Source of the DNA: Streptomyces sp. R21
GTDB lineage: Bacteria; Actinomycetota; Actinomycetes; Streptomycetales; Streptomycetaceae
Assembly (NCBI RefSeq): GCF_041051975.1
Contig: NZ_CP163435.1
Span: 2,046,001 to 2,110,000 of the forward strand
Reading direction: 5' to 3'
DNA length: 64,000 nt
Under the pieces are notes generated by a model. It worked only from the letters and a program-made list of their open reading frames with translations. It did no database searches and was not told the origin of the DNA. How positions within the stretch are numbered: position 1 is the stretch's first letter; each line of letters opens with the position of its first letter. Positions 23,556 to 31,172 of this stretch are shown here, piece by piece. The translations under genes and the position numbers were made by a program.

Positions 23556-25402
23556 CCGACGCCTGGCAGGACGCGATCTCCCACGCCGAGCGGGCGCTGC
23601 GAGGTGGCAGCACGGCGCGCCTGCGTACCACCCAAGCCGTCGAGCTGCTGTGCGCCGACGAGCATGTACTGCAGGACCGGGCCCTCAGCCGCGATCTGGC
23701 GCGTCTCACGTCGCTGCTCGACAGCCTCGGTCTGCAGCGTCTGTCGCACACGCTCCTCCGACATGTGGCATCCCGCCTCGCCTGGGACACGGGCGCGCTG
23801 AACCTCGACAGCTCCGCCCGCAACCGACTGGCGGTGACGCTGGCCGACCGCTGGCATCTGGCCGCCGCCGCGAACGTACTGTCCACCGCCCTGCACTTCG
23901 ACCCGGACGGCGGAGCGTCGGCCGCGCGGACGCTGGCCAATCTCGCGGCACTCAAACTGCGGCTGGGCGACGTCACAGGGGCCGAGGAATCGGCGGGCCA
24001 GGCACGGGAGCGGCTGACCGAGGACGCCGCGGAAGACCTGGATGTACACCTCCTGGTGACCACCGTCCTGACCACGGCGGCGCGCCGCCGTGGGCTCCAT
24101 GAAGACGCTGACCGGTTGCTGGCCGACCTGGAAGGCGCCGTCCGCCGCCTGGTGGGTGTTCTCGGCGGCGAGCATCCGCAGTCCCTGTCGGCGCTGGTGG
24201 CCCTCGCCACCGCGGAGTTCGAGTCCGCGCGGGCCGCCGGTGCCCTCGACCGGATGGAACGCGCCGTGGACGTGCTGGCCGTCGCCTCCCAGAAGGCCGC
24301 CGCGACGGTGGGCACCCAGCATCCGCAGACGGTCGCCGCGCTGCTGAGCCTTGCCGCCGCGGAGGGGGAGGCGGCCCTGGACGAGCCGGACGGCCGCCGC
24401 CTGGACGGCGTCAGGGCCCTGGTCACGGCGACCGCGCGACGTGCGGATGTGATGCGGCACGGTGCGGCCCGGGTACCCCGAGGTCCGGCCTCCGCGCCCG
24501 AACCCAGGAGTTCGCGCGCTCGCCACGCCATGGCGGCTCAGCCCGCGCCACGGCCTGGTCCCGCCGCGTCCCGCCGGGACAGCCCACGAGACGGGACCGA
24601 CGAGGACACGCCGACGCTGCGCTTCAGTGTGCTCGGTCCGGTCCAGGTCTGGCAGGAGGGCGAACCCCTGGACATCGGGCCTTCGACGTCAGCGGCCCTG
24701 CTCGCCGCTCTCCTGCTGCGAGAGGGAGCCACTGTCAGCCCCGGCGAACTGGCAGACATGATCTGGAACACGTTGCCGGCGTCCGGTCCCAGGGCGCTCA
24801 GTGTGTACGTGTACCGGCTGCGCAGAGTACTCGGCCCCGAAGCACTCCTCAGAGAGCCCCACGGCTACGCTCTGCGCCTCGCCCCGGGATCCCTCGACCT
24901 GACCATCGCCGAGAAGCATGCGGCGGAGGCCGAGCGGTTCCGTGCGGCCGGTGACCCGGAGCAGGCGCGCACCGCGCTCAGCCAGGCCCTGGCACTCTGG
25001 CACGGTGAGTCCCTGGAAAATGCCCGGGGCCCGTACGCCGCCGAACAGCGCCGGAGGCTGGAGGAGTGGCGGCTTCAACTGACCGAAGCCCGACTGGATC
25101 TGGACGTGCAACTGGGCCGTCACTACGAGGTCATCCCGGAGCTGAACGCGCTGACCCGCACCCATCCCCTGGACGAGCGCCTGCGCGAACTCCTCATGCG
25201 CGCCCTGTACCGGAGCGGGCGCCGGGCACAGGCACTGGCGGAGTACGACCGCATCCGGGGCCTGCTCCTCCAGCATCTCGGAGTTGAACCGAGTCCCGGC
25301 CTGCAGGAGTTGTGGCGGCGCATCCATACGTCCGACCCGGTTCTGGACAGCTCGGCCTCGGTCCGCCGCGAAGCCAGGCCGATCGCCGTTCGGCCCTCAT
25401 GA
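23552..25402 (+). CDS. TPR-like region fused to a C-terminal SARP (OmpR-like HTH plus BTAD) activator
   Basis: This 616-aa protein begins with an all-helical region (1-302) with TPR-like repeats, including GEHPQSLSALVALA (207-220) and GTQHPQTVAALLSLA (254-268). A disordered linker rich in Pro, Ala and Arg follows (about 303-354). The C-terminus is a SARP: OmpR-type winged helix (355-445; LRFSVLGPVQVW, LADMIWNTLP, YVYRLRRVLG) and a BTAD domain (450-600). SARPs normally carry the DNA-binding part at the N-terminus with NB-ARC or TPR behind it; this order is reversed, and no NB-ARC Walker motif is seen. The ATG at 23552 overlaps the protease stop. A strong hairpin follows. Confidence 0.82.
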   Translation: MTDAWQDAISHAERALRGGSTARLRTTQAVELLCADEHVLQDRALSRDLARLTSLLDSLGLQRLSHTLLRHVASRLAWDTGALNLDSSARNRLAVTLADRWHLAAAANVLSTALHFDPDGGASAARTLANLAALKLRLGDVTGAEESAGQARERLTEDAAEDLDVHLLVTTVLTTAARRRGLHEDADRLLADLEGAVRRLVGVLGGEHPQSLSALVALATAEFESARAAGALDRMERAVDVLAVASQKAAATVGTQHPQTVAALLSLAAAEGEAALDEPDGRRLDGVRALVTATARRADVMRHGAARVPRGPASAPEPRSSRARHAMAAQPAPRPGPAASRRDSPRDGTDEDTPTLRFSVLGPVQVWQEGEPLDIGPSTSAALLAALLLREGATVSPGELADMIWNTLPASGPRALSVYVYRLRRVLGPEALLREPHGYALRLAPGSLDLTIAEKHAAEAERFRAAGDPEQARTALSQALALWHGESLENARGPYAAEQRRRLEEWRLQLTEARLDLDVQLGRHYEVIPELNALTRTHPLDERLRELLMRALYRSGRRAQALAEYDRIRGLLLQHLGVEPSPGLQELWRRIHTSDPVLDSSASVRREARPIAVRPS

Positions 25403-25420
25403 CGCTCGGCACCCGCGGGC

Positions 25421-25450
25421 GCGGGCCGGGCGTCCCACCGCCCGGCCCGC
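25421..25450. terminator. 12-bp perfect hairpin between convergent operons
   Basis: GCGGGCCGGGCG (25421-25432) and CGCCCGGCCCGC (25439-25450) are exact reverse complements with a 6-base loop. It lies in the 68-bp gap between the TPR-SARP gene and the dehydrogenase gene, so it probably ends both transcripts. Confidence 0.65.
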
Positions 25451-25470
25451 CGCCCTCCACCAGTCGATGC

Positions 25471-27915
25471 TCAGCTGATGCTCAGCTTGAAGATCTTGTC
25501 CGAACCGTCCGCCGCACCCCCGTTGTTGTCGCAGTTGGTCGTCGACAGCCAGAGCTGGTCGGCGCCGGGGACCTTGGTGACCGTGCGCAGGCGGCCGTAC
25601 GTGCCGACGTAGTACGCCGTCGGTGTGCCGACGTTCTCCGTGTCGCCGGTGATCGGGATGCGCCACAGGCGTTCGCCGCGCAGGGATGCCATATAGATGA
25701 CGTTGCGGACGATGGCGATGCCGCTGGGTGAGGCCTCGGAGACGTTCCAGGTCTTCTTGGGGTTGGTCATCCCGGCGACGCTGCAGGTGCCTTCGCAGGT
25801 CGGCCAGCCGTAGTTGGCGCCGGGCTTGATGAGGTTGAGTTCGTCCTTGGAGCTGTTGCCGAACTCGGCTTCCCACAGGCGGCCGTTGCGGTCGAAGGCG
25901 AGGCCCTGCGGGTTGCGGTGGCCGTAGCTGTAGACGTAGTTGCCGAACGGGTTGCCCGGGGCGGCCTTTCCGTCGGTGGTCATGCGAAGGATCTTGCCGT
26001 TGAGAGAGTTCTTGTCCTGGGCCAGATCGGGCGTCTGGGCCTCGCCGGTGGAGACGTACAGGTAGCCGTCGGGGCCGAAGGCGAGGCGCCCGCCGTTGTG
26101 GTAGCGGTTCTTCTTGATGCCCTGGAGGAGGACGGTGTAGCCGCTGAGGGAGGTGCCGTTGTAGGTCATGCGGACGACGCGGTTGCCCTCGGCGGCGGTG
26201 TGCATGAAGTAGACGTAGTGGTTCGTCGACCAGTTGGGGTCGACGGCCACGCCCAGCAGGCCGCCCTCGCCGTCGGTCGTGACGGCGTTGGGCACGGTTC
26301 CGACCTGCGTCTTCGTGCCGTCCTTGGCGACCTTCCACACGCGGAAGTCGTCCCGCTCGGTGACCAGGGCGGTCTGGCCGTCGGGCATCCAGTAGGTGCC
26401 CCACGGAATGGTCCAGCCGGAGGAGACGGTGCTGATGGACGACGGGACGCCACCGTCGGTGGAGCAGGTCTGCGTGGTGAAGGTGACCGTGTTGGTCTCC
26501 GGGGAGACGTTGCCGGCGGCGTCGCGCGCCACCACGTTCAGGGTGTACGGGCTGTTGCAGGCGAGGCCGGTCAGCGTGGTCGACGTGCCGGTGACGGACT
26601 TGTAGACGGTGGTGCCGCTGCGCACGTCGTAGCCGACGACCGCCTTGTCGTCCGTCGAGGCACCCCAGCTGAGGTCGGCGCTGGTGGCGGTGACGTTGGA
26701 GGCGGTCAGTGTGCCGGGCTTGGTGGGCGGGGTGGTGTCGGAGCTGGGCTTGGTCGTGCAGTCGACGGCGGGGCTGGCCGGTGAGGTGTTGCCGGACGCG
26801 TCCCGGGCGATGACGGTGAGGTTGTAGGTGGTGTTCGGCGTCAGACCGGTGAGGTTCTTCGAGGTCGCGTCTCCCGCGGCCTCGCCGATCTTGTTGCCGT
26901 GCTCGTAGAGGTCGTACGCCGTCACGCCGACGTTGTCCGTCGAGGCGCCCCATGCCAGGGTGAGCGTGTCCTCGCCGATGTCCGAGCAGCTGGGCTGGCC
27001 GGGACGGGTCGGCGCCTGGGTGTCGGCCGCCGCGCCGACGCTCAGTTTGTCGAGGTTGGGGCCGCCGGCCGCGGTCGTGGCGGTGGCACGGATCTTGTTG
27101 GAGCCCGCGGTGAGCGAGGCGTTGAGGGTCTTGGTAGCCCAGGTGTCCCAGTCGGTGGTGGCCGGGAAGGAGACGCCCGAGGCGACGACCGTGCCGTTCA
27201 CGGAGATGTCCATCGGGCGGTCCGTCGTGGTGCCGTTGGCGTACCGCAGGGCGAGCGAGGCGCTGCCCGCCGAGGCGGCGCTCACCGTGAACTCCACATA
27301 CGAACCGGTGATGTTGGTGTAGTCGACGAACCCGGTGCCCGTGTAACCGGTGTGGTTGGTGGCCACCGTGCCCTGGGAGATCGTGGCGTCCTCGGCCTGG
27401 TGGTCGGTGGCTGCCGCGGCGAGCTCGAAGTCGAGGTAGTCGGTGTTGGCGAGGCCGCCCGAACCCGTGGCGGTGAGGCGGATCTTGTTGCTGCCCGCGT
27501 TCACCGGGACGGTCAGCGTCGAGGTGGTCCAGGCGTCCCAGGTGCTGGTGGACGGGAACGAGTACCCGGCCTTCACCACCGTGCCGTTGACCGCGATGTC
27601 CGCCGGGCGGTCGGCGGTGGTGCCGTTCGCGTAGCGCAGGGCCACGGTGGCCGTTCCCGCGGACGCGGCGTTTACGGTGAACTCGACGTAACTGCCCGCC
27701 GCGTTGGGGGTGTTGAGGAAGCCGCTGCCGGAGTATCCGGCGTAGTTGCTGTCCACGGTGGAGCCGGACGTGTAGGCGGCGCTCTCCGCTTCATAGCGGG
27801 TGGGCGCCGCCGAGGCCGACTGCGGTACGACCTGGACGAGTCCGGCACACAGGAGCACGACCGCACCGATGGCGATCCTCCTCAGCCGGCCTCTGGATGG
27901 GGTGGTGCTACGCAT
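25471..27915 (-). CDS. Secreted PQQ-type sugar dehydrogenase with two CBM35 and two FN3 domains
   Basis: This 814-aa secreted protein has, in order, a Sec signal (about 1-36, ending SASAA), two CBM35 modules (about 38-165 and 168-295; start motifs YEAESAAYTSG and HQAEDATISQG), two fibronectin III domains (about 300-480) and a soluble glucose/sorbosone dehydrogenase-like propeller (about 495-814; GGLLGVAVDPNW, NHYVYFMHT, YHNGGRLAFGPDGYLYVSTGE, YSYGHRNPQGLAFD). Such propellers oxidise sugars with PQQ and are known as partners of polysaccharide oxidation. It is the last gene of the GH18-GH8 unit. The ATG at 27915 has GGAGG five bases upstream. PQQ genes lie 11 kb upstream on the same strand. Confidence 0.85.
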   Translation of the reverse strand: MRSTTPSRGRLRRIAIGAVVLLCAGLVQVVPQSASAAPTRYEAESAAYTSGSTVDSNYAGYSGSGFLNTPNAAGSYVEFTVNAASAGTATVALRYANGTTADRPADIAVNGTVVKAGYSFPSTSTWDAWTTSTLTVPVNAGSNKIRLTATGSGGLANTDYLDFELAAAATDHQAEDATISQGTVATNHTGYTGTGFVDYTNITGSYVEFTVSAASAGSASLALRYANGTTTDRPMDISVNGTVVASGVSFPATTDWDTWATKTLNASLTAGSNKIRATATTAAGGPNLDKLSVGAAADTQAPTRPGQPSCSDIGEDTLTLAWGASTDNVGVTAYDLYEHGNKIGEAAGDATSKNLTGLTPNTTYNLTVIARDASGNTSPASPAVDCTTKPSSDTTPPTKPGTLTASNVTATSADLSWGASTDDKAVVGYDVRSGTTVYKSVTGTSTTLTGLACNSPYTLNVVARDAAGNVSPETNTVTFTTQTCSTDGGVPSSISTVSSGWTIPWGTYWMPDGQTALVTERDDFRVWKVAKDGTKTQVGTVPNAVTTDGEGGLLGVAVDPNWSTNHYVYFMHTAAEGNRVVRMTYNGTSLSGYTVLLQGIKKNRYHNGGRLAFGPDGYLYVSTGEAQTPDLAQDKNSLNGKILRMTTDGKAAPGNPFGNYVYSYGHRNPQGLAFDRNGRLWEAEFGNSSKDELNLIKPGANYGWPTCEGTCSVAGMTNPKKTWNVSEASPSGIAIVRNVIYMASLRGERLWRIPITGDTENVGTPTAYYVGTYGRLRTVTKVPGADQLWLSTTNCDNNGGAADGSDKIFKLSIS

Positions 27916-27967
27916 CTGAACCTCCGTCAGATCCGAAGGAGAAGGGGGACACACGTGCAGTGGGACA

Positions 27968-29611
27968 TCAGGGCACCCAGTAGTTGCCGGACGCCACGAT
28001 CATCGACTGGAGCTGGACGCTGCCGCCGTAGTAGAGCGAGGAGTTGATCGCCGTGCCGGTGAGCTTGTTCCAGAGGGCGTCCAGCCAGACTTGCGAACCG
28101 GAGTCGGTCATGGCCGTGACGACGAAGGGCGCCGTGAACGCCATGTCGTGCCCGCTGTCGAACGCCGAGCCGTTCAGGTGGTAGCCGGTGACGATGCTGT
28201 CGGGGTTGCCGCCGGTCTTCGCCTTGATCCAGGAGTTGAGCTTGTGCGCCGAGGCGAGGGAGGCCGCGTCGCCGCTGGTGACGGCGTCGACGCCGATCCG
28301 CCAAGGGTCACGGCAGGCGTTCCAGCCGTAGTCGCCGTCGTTGGGGCTCTCCAGGACCTCGCCGCTCGCAGGCTTCGGGGTGCCGTTGGTGTTCACGACG
28401 AAGTCCGCCAACAGACCCGTGCCGGAGGCGTAGTTGGCCTGCTGCGAGGCGATCAGGTTCTGGTGAGCGGTGCGGATGGTGTCCCAGGCGGTGTCGCCGG
28501 TGGCGCGGCGGAAGGCCCGGAAGTGGTCGACCATCCAGTCGGAGGACCGCGTGATGTAGTAGTACTGATCGCCGGACGAGGACCAGTCGCCGAGCTTCAT
28601 CAGATGCGTGCTCGGGTTGACCTCGCTCGCCTTGATGGCGTTGATGTGCTGGGTCGCGAGGTCCTTGTAGTTGTACGTTCCCGCGCTCCCCCACTGCTTG
28701 TCGGCGAGCAGCAGCCCGTACGCCACGTCGAGGTCGCCGTCGGTCGCCGAGTCCGAGCCGTCGACGGACTTGCAGGAGGAGTCCTGCTCGGCAGCGAGCA
28801 GGTGCGAGTTGTGCACCGAGGGGTGCGCCAGCATGTACTTGACCATGCCGTCGAAGATCTTCTTCGCGTCGGGGTCGGCGCCCGCCATGAACGCGGTGAC
28901 GACCATGCCGTATCCCTGGCCCTCGGCGACGTAGGGGTGGTCGGCGTCGGGCGAGATGACCTCGTACCAGCCGTTGCCGCAGTTCTGCCGTACGAAGGCG
29001 GACTTCCAGGCGGTGTACTTGCTGACGACGGCCTGGTCGAGGGCCGTCTGACTGCCGGACGGCTTCAACGTGCCTGTGGTGTACGGGAATTGATGGCTGC
29101 CGAACGGGACGGCGGGCCCGCTCGTGCTGGGCGCACCGACGGTGGTCCTGTCGAGGTTGGGTCCGCCGTTGGCGGTGGTCGCGGTGGCGCGGACCTTGTT
29201 GGCGCCCGCGGCCAGCGAGACAGTGACCGACTTGGTGGCCCAGGTGTCCCAGTTGCCGGTCGGCGCGAAGGACACGTTCGAGGCGACGACCGTGCCGTTG
29301 ACGGAGATGTCCATCGGGCGGTCGGTCGTCGTGCCGTTGGCGTACCGCAGGTCGATCGCGGTACTGCCCGCCGAGGCGGCGTTCACCGTGAACTCCACAT
29401 ACGAACCGGCGATGTTGGTGTAGTCGACGAAGCCTGTGCCCGTGAAGCCGGTGTGGTTGGTGGCCACCGCACCCTGCGAGATCGTGGCGTCCTCGGCCTG
29501 GTAGTCGGTGGCCGCCGCTGCCGTCCCGGCCGCCGTCAGGCCGAGCAGGGGCAGCGCGAGGGCCAGGGCGGTACCCCAGGTCAGGGCGCGTCTGCGATGA
29601 GTCAGTTTCAT
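27968..29611 (-). CDS. Secreted GH8 glycosidase with N-terminal CBM35
   Basis: This 547-aa secreted endo-glycosidase has a signal peptide (about 1-34), a CBM35 module (about 35-160) and a GH8 (alpha/alpha)6 catalytic domain (about 165-547). E230 in YVAEGQGYGMV is the expected general acid and SATDGDLDVAYGLLLADKQWG (289-309; quoted in outline) is the GH8 signature with D291/D293. GH8 covers cellulases, licheninases, xylanases and chitosanases. The neighbours (GH18, and a shared operator with a GH75 chitosanase) make chitosan a reasonable guess. It starts 12 bp after the GH18 stop. Confidence 0.88.
   Translation of the reverse strand: MKLTHRRRALTWGTALALALPLLGLTAAGTAAAATDYQAEDATISQGAVATNHTGFTGTGFVDYTNIAGSYVEFTVNAASAGSTAIDLRYANGTTTDRPMDISVNGTVVASNVSFAPTGNWDTWATKSVTVSLAAGANKVRATATTANGGPNLDRTTVGAPSTSGPAVPFGSHQFPYTTGTLKPSGSQTALDQAVVSKYTAWKSAFVRQNCGNGWYEVISPDADHPYVAEGQGYGMVVTAFMAGADPDAKKIFDGMVKYMLAHPSVHNSHLLAAEQDSSCKSVDGSDSATDGDLDVAYGLLLADKQWGSAGTYNYKDLATQHINAIKASEVNPSTHLMKLGDWSSSGDQYYYITRSSDWMVDHFRAFRRATGDTAWDTIRTAHQNLIASQQANYASGTGLLADFVVNTNGTPKPASGEVLESPNDGDYGWNACRDPWRIGVDAVTSGDAASLASAHKLNSWIKAKTGGNPDSIVTGYHLNGSAFDSGHDMAFTAPFVVTAMTDSGSQVWLDALWNKLTGTAINSSLYYGGSVQLQSMIVASGNYWVP
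29149..29221 (+). repeat. 73-bp direct repeat in CBM35 coding region, copy A (GH8)
   Basis: By reading both stretches, 29149-29221 is identical to 30541-30613 over 73 bp. They encode the last strands of the CBM35 domain (region AGANKVRATATTANGGPNLD). Identity at wobble positions over this length points to recent duplication or gene conversion rather than selection on protein alone. Confidence 0.8.
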
Positions 29612-29623
29612 GATCGCCCTTTC

Positions 29624-31015
29624 TCAGCCCGTGTACTGGGCGAAGACTTTGAGGTAGTCGTACGGCTGCTGCGAGACGCCGCTGCACGCGTCGCCGTCGG
29701 AGCCGGAGCCGCAGGCCCGGTCTCGGTTGACGGCCCAGTAGGTGAGGCGTGCGATGTGGTGCTGTTGGGCGTAGACGAGCATGGTCTGGAAGTCGGAGAT
29801 GCGGACGAGCTCGCCGGAGTCGTCGGTCTTGCCGTTCATCGACGAGAGCCCGATGTGCGCGTACGCCGTCGTGTCGCTGTAGCCGTACGCGGACTTGACG
29901 CGCCCCTTCAGGCCTTCCATGGCCTGGGTGGTCAGCGTGCCCATGTTGGTGGTGCCGCCGCCGAAGTCGAACGGCATGATGCACCAGATGTCGTTGGCCA
30001 GACCGGAGTTGGCGCCACGGTTGATCATGTCGACGCCGGTGGAGTCGGGGCCGCTGGTCGTGGTGCCGAAGGTGATGACGGTCTTCAGGCCGGAGTTGTT
30101 GGCCTTCACGATCTTCAGCGCGTCGATCACACGCTGGCGGACGGTGGCGTTGCCCCACTCGGTGTTCTCGATGTCGATGTCGATGACCTTGAGGCCGTAG
30201 GCGTTGATGACCTTCTGGTAGGCGCCCGCGAGCGAAGAGGCACTGCTGCACTTCTCGCCGAGCTTCGCGCCGCTCCAGCCGCCGAAGGAGACGATCACGT
30301 CACCGCCGGCCGACCGGATCGAGTTGATCTTCGACTGGTCGTCGCCGCCGGTCAGCGGGCGCGAGCCGTCCCAGGCAGGGTTGCAGGAGCCGTCGGACAG
30401 GATGAAGGCGAGGGTGAACCACTTGACGCCGGTCGCCGACATCACGGAGGTCGGGCTCTGCGGGTTGCCCCAGCCGAAGTACTCGTACGGCGCGACCGCC
30501 AGGCCCGGGGTGCCGACGGGGGCGCTGCCGAGCGTCAGTCTGTCGAGGTTGGGTCCGCCGTTGGCGGTGGTCGCGGTGGCGCGGACCTTGTTGGCGCCCG
30601 CGGCCAGCGAGACGGTGACCGACCTGGTGGCCCAGGTGTCCCAGTTCGCGGTGGGCGCGAAGGACACGCTCGAGGCGACGACCGTGCCGTTCACGGAGAT
30701 GTTCATGGGGCGGTCGGCGGTCGTGCCGTTGGCGTAACGGAAGGTCAGGGTCGTCTGACCGGCAGCCGCCGCGTCCGCCGTGAACTCGACGTACGAGCCG
30801 GTGATGTTGGTGTAGTCGACGAAGCCCGTGCCCGTGAAGCCCGTGTGGTTGGTGGCCACCGCGCCCTGGGAGATGGTGGCGCTCTCGGCCTGGTAGTCGG
30901 TGGCCGCGGCCTCCGCGCGGGCCGATGGGGGCGAGGCGAACAGCAGGGAGAGCAGCAGCCCGAACAGGGCGGCGAGGACCACGCCGAGACGGCGTGGGGG
31001 TACGAGGGGGTGCAC
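29624..31015 (-). CDS. Secreted GH18 chitinase-like enzyme with N-terminal CBM35
   Basis: This 463-aa secreted protein has a signal peptide (about 1-37), a CBM35 module (38-165) and a GH18 TIM barrel (about 172-463). The catalytic signature is VIDIDIENTEW with D279, D281 and E283, matching the end of DxxDxDxE. FGGWSG earlier in the barrel is the conserved beta-3 motif (SxGG). It hydrolyses beta-1,4-GlcNAc polymers or related chains; the exact substrate is not known. It is the first gene of a three-gene unit and lies just downstream of a 19-bp palindrome at 31084. Confidence 0.87.
   Translation of the reverse strand: MHPLVPPRRLGVVLAALFGLLLSLLFASPPSARAEAAATDYQAESATISQGAVATNHTGFTGTGFVDYTNITGSYVEFTADAAAAGQTTLTFRYANGTTADRPMNISVNGTVVASSVSFAPTANWDTWATRSVTVSLAAGANKVRATATTANGGPNLDRLTLGSAPVGTPGLAVAPYEYFGWGNPQSPTSVMSATGVKWFTLAFILSDGSCNPAWDGSRPLTGGDDQSKINSIRSAGGDVIVSFGGWSGAKLGEKCSSASSLAGAYQKVINAYGLKVIDIDIENTEWGNATVRQRVIDALKIVKANNSGLKTVITFGTTTSGPDSTGVDMINRGANSGLANDIWCIMPFDFGGGTTNMGTLTTQAMEGLKGRVKSAYGYSDTTAYAHIGLSSMNGKTDDSGELVRISDFQTMLVYAQQHHIARLTYWAVNRDRACGSGSDGDACSGVSQQPYDYLKVFAQYTG
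30541..30613 (+). repeat. 73-bp direct repeat in CBM35 coding region, copy B (GH18)
   Basis: Exact partner of 29149-29221. Beyond it the two CBM35 coding regions remain very similar over about 350 bp. Confidence 0.8.
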
Positions 31016-31083
31016 GTGGATCTACCTCCAGGAGCGGTGAGAGGGACGGGGAAGCGGTGCGATGGGGTGGGGTGGGGTGGGGT

Positions 31084-31102
31084 GTTAGGAAGGGTTCCTA
31101 AC
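31084..31102. promoter_or_regulatory. 19-bp palindrome, probable CsnR-like (ROK) operator of the GH18 unit
   Basis: GTTAGGAAGGGTTCCTAAC has perfect 8-bp arms around GGG. It lies 69 bp upstream of the GH18 start. The only other match I found, GTAAGGAAAGTTTCCTAAC (42534), is upstream of the GH75 chitosanase. Chitosanase genes of Streptomyces are known to be repressed by the ROK protein CsnR at a palindrome of this type. Confidence 0.65.
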
Positions 31103-31172
31103 TTTTGGTGGGCACACGTCCCCGCCTGCGAGAGCGCGGGCGGGGACGTGCGGGGGATGTCGGTGGCGGGCC

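Noticed and set aside
23552-25402. Pathway-specific SARP of an antibiotic cluster
   Set aside because: No biosynthetic genes nearby; the SARP is in an operon with Trypco1 and a protease.
23552-25402. NB-ARC or other STAND ATPase in the TPR-SARP protein
   Set aside because: No Walker A or B motif found between the TPR-like region and the SARP.
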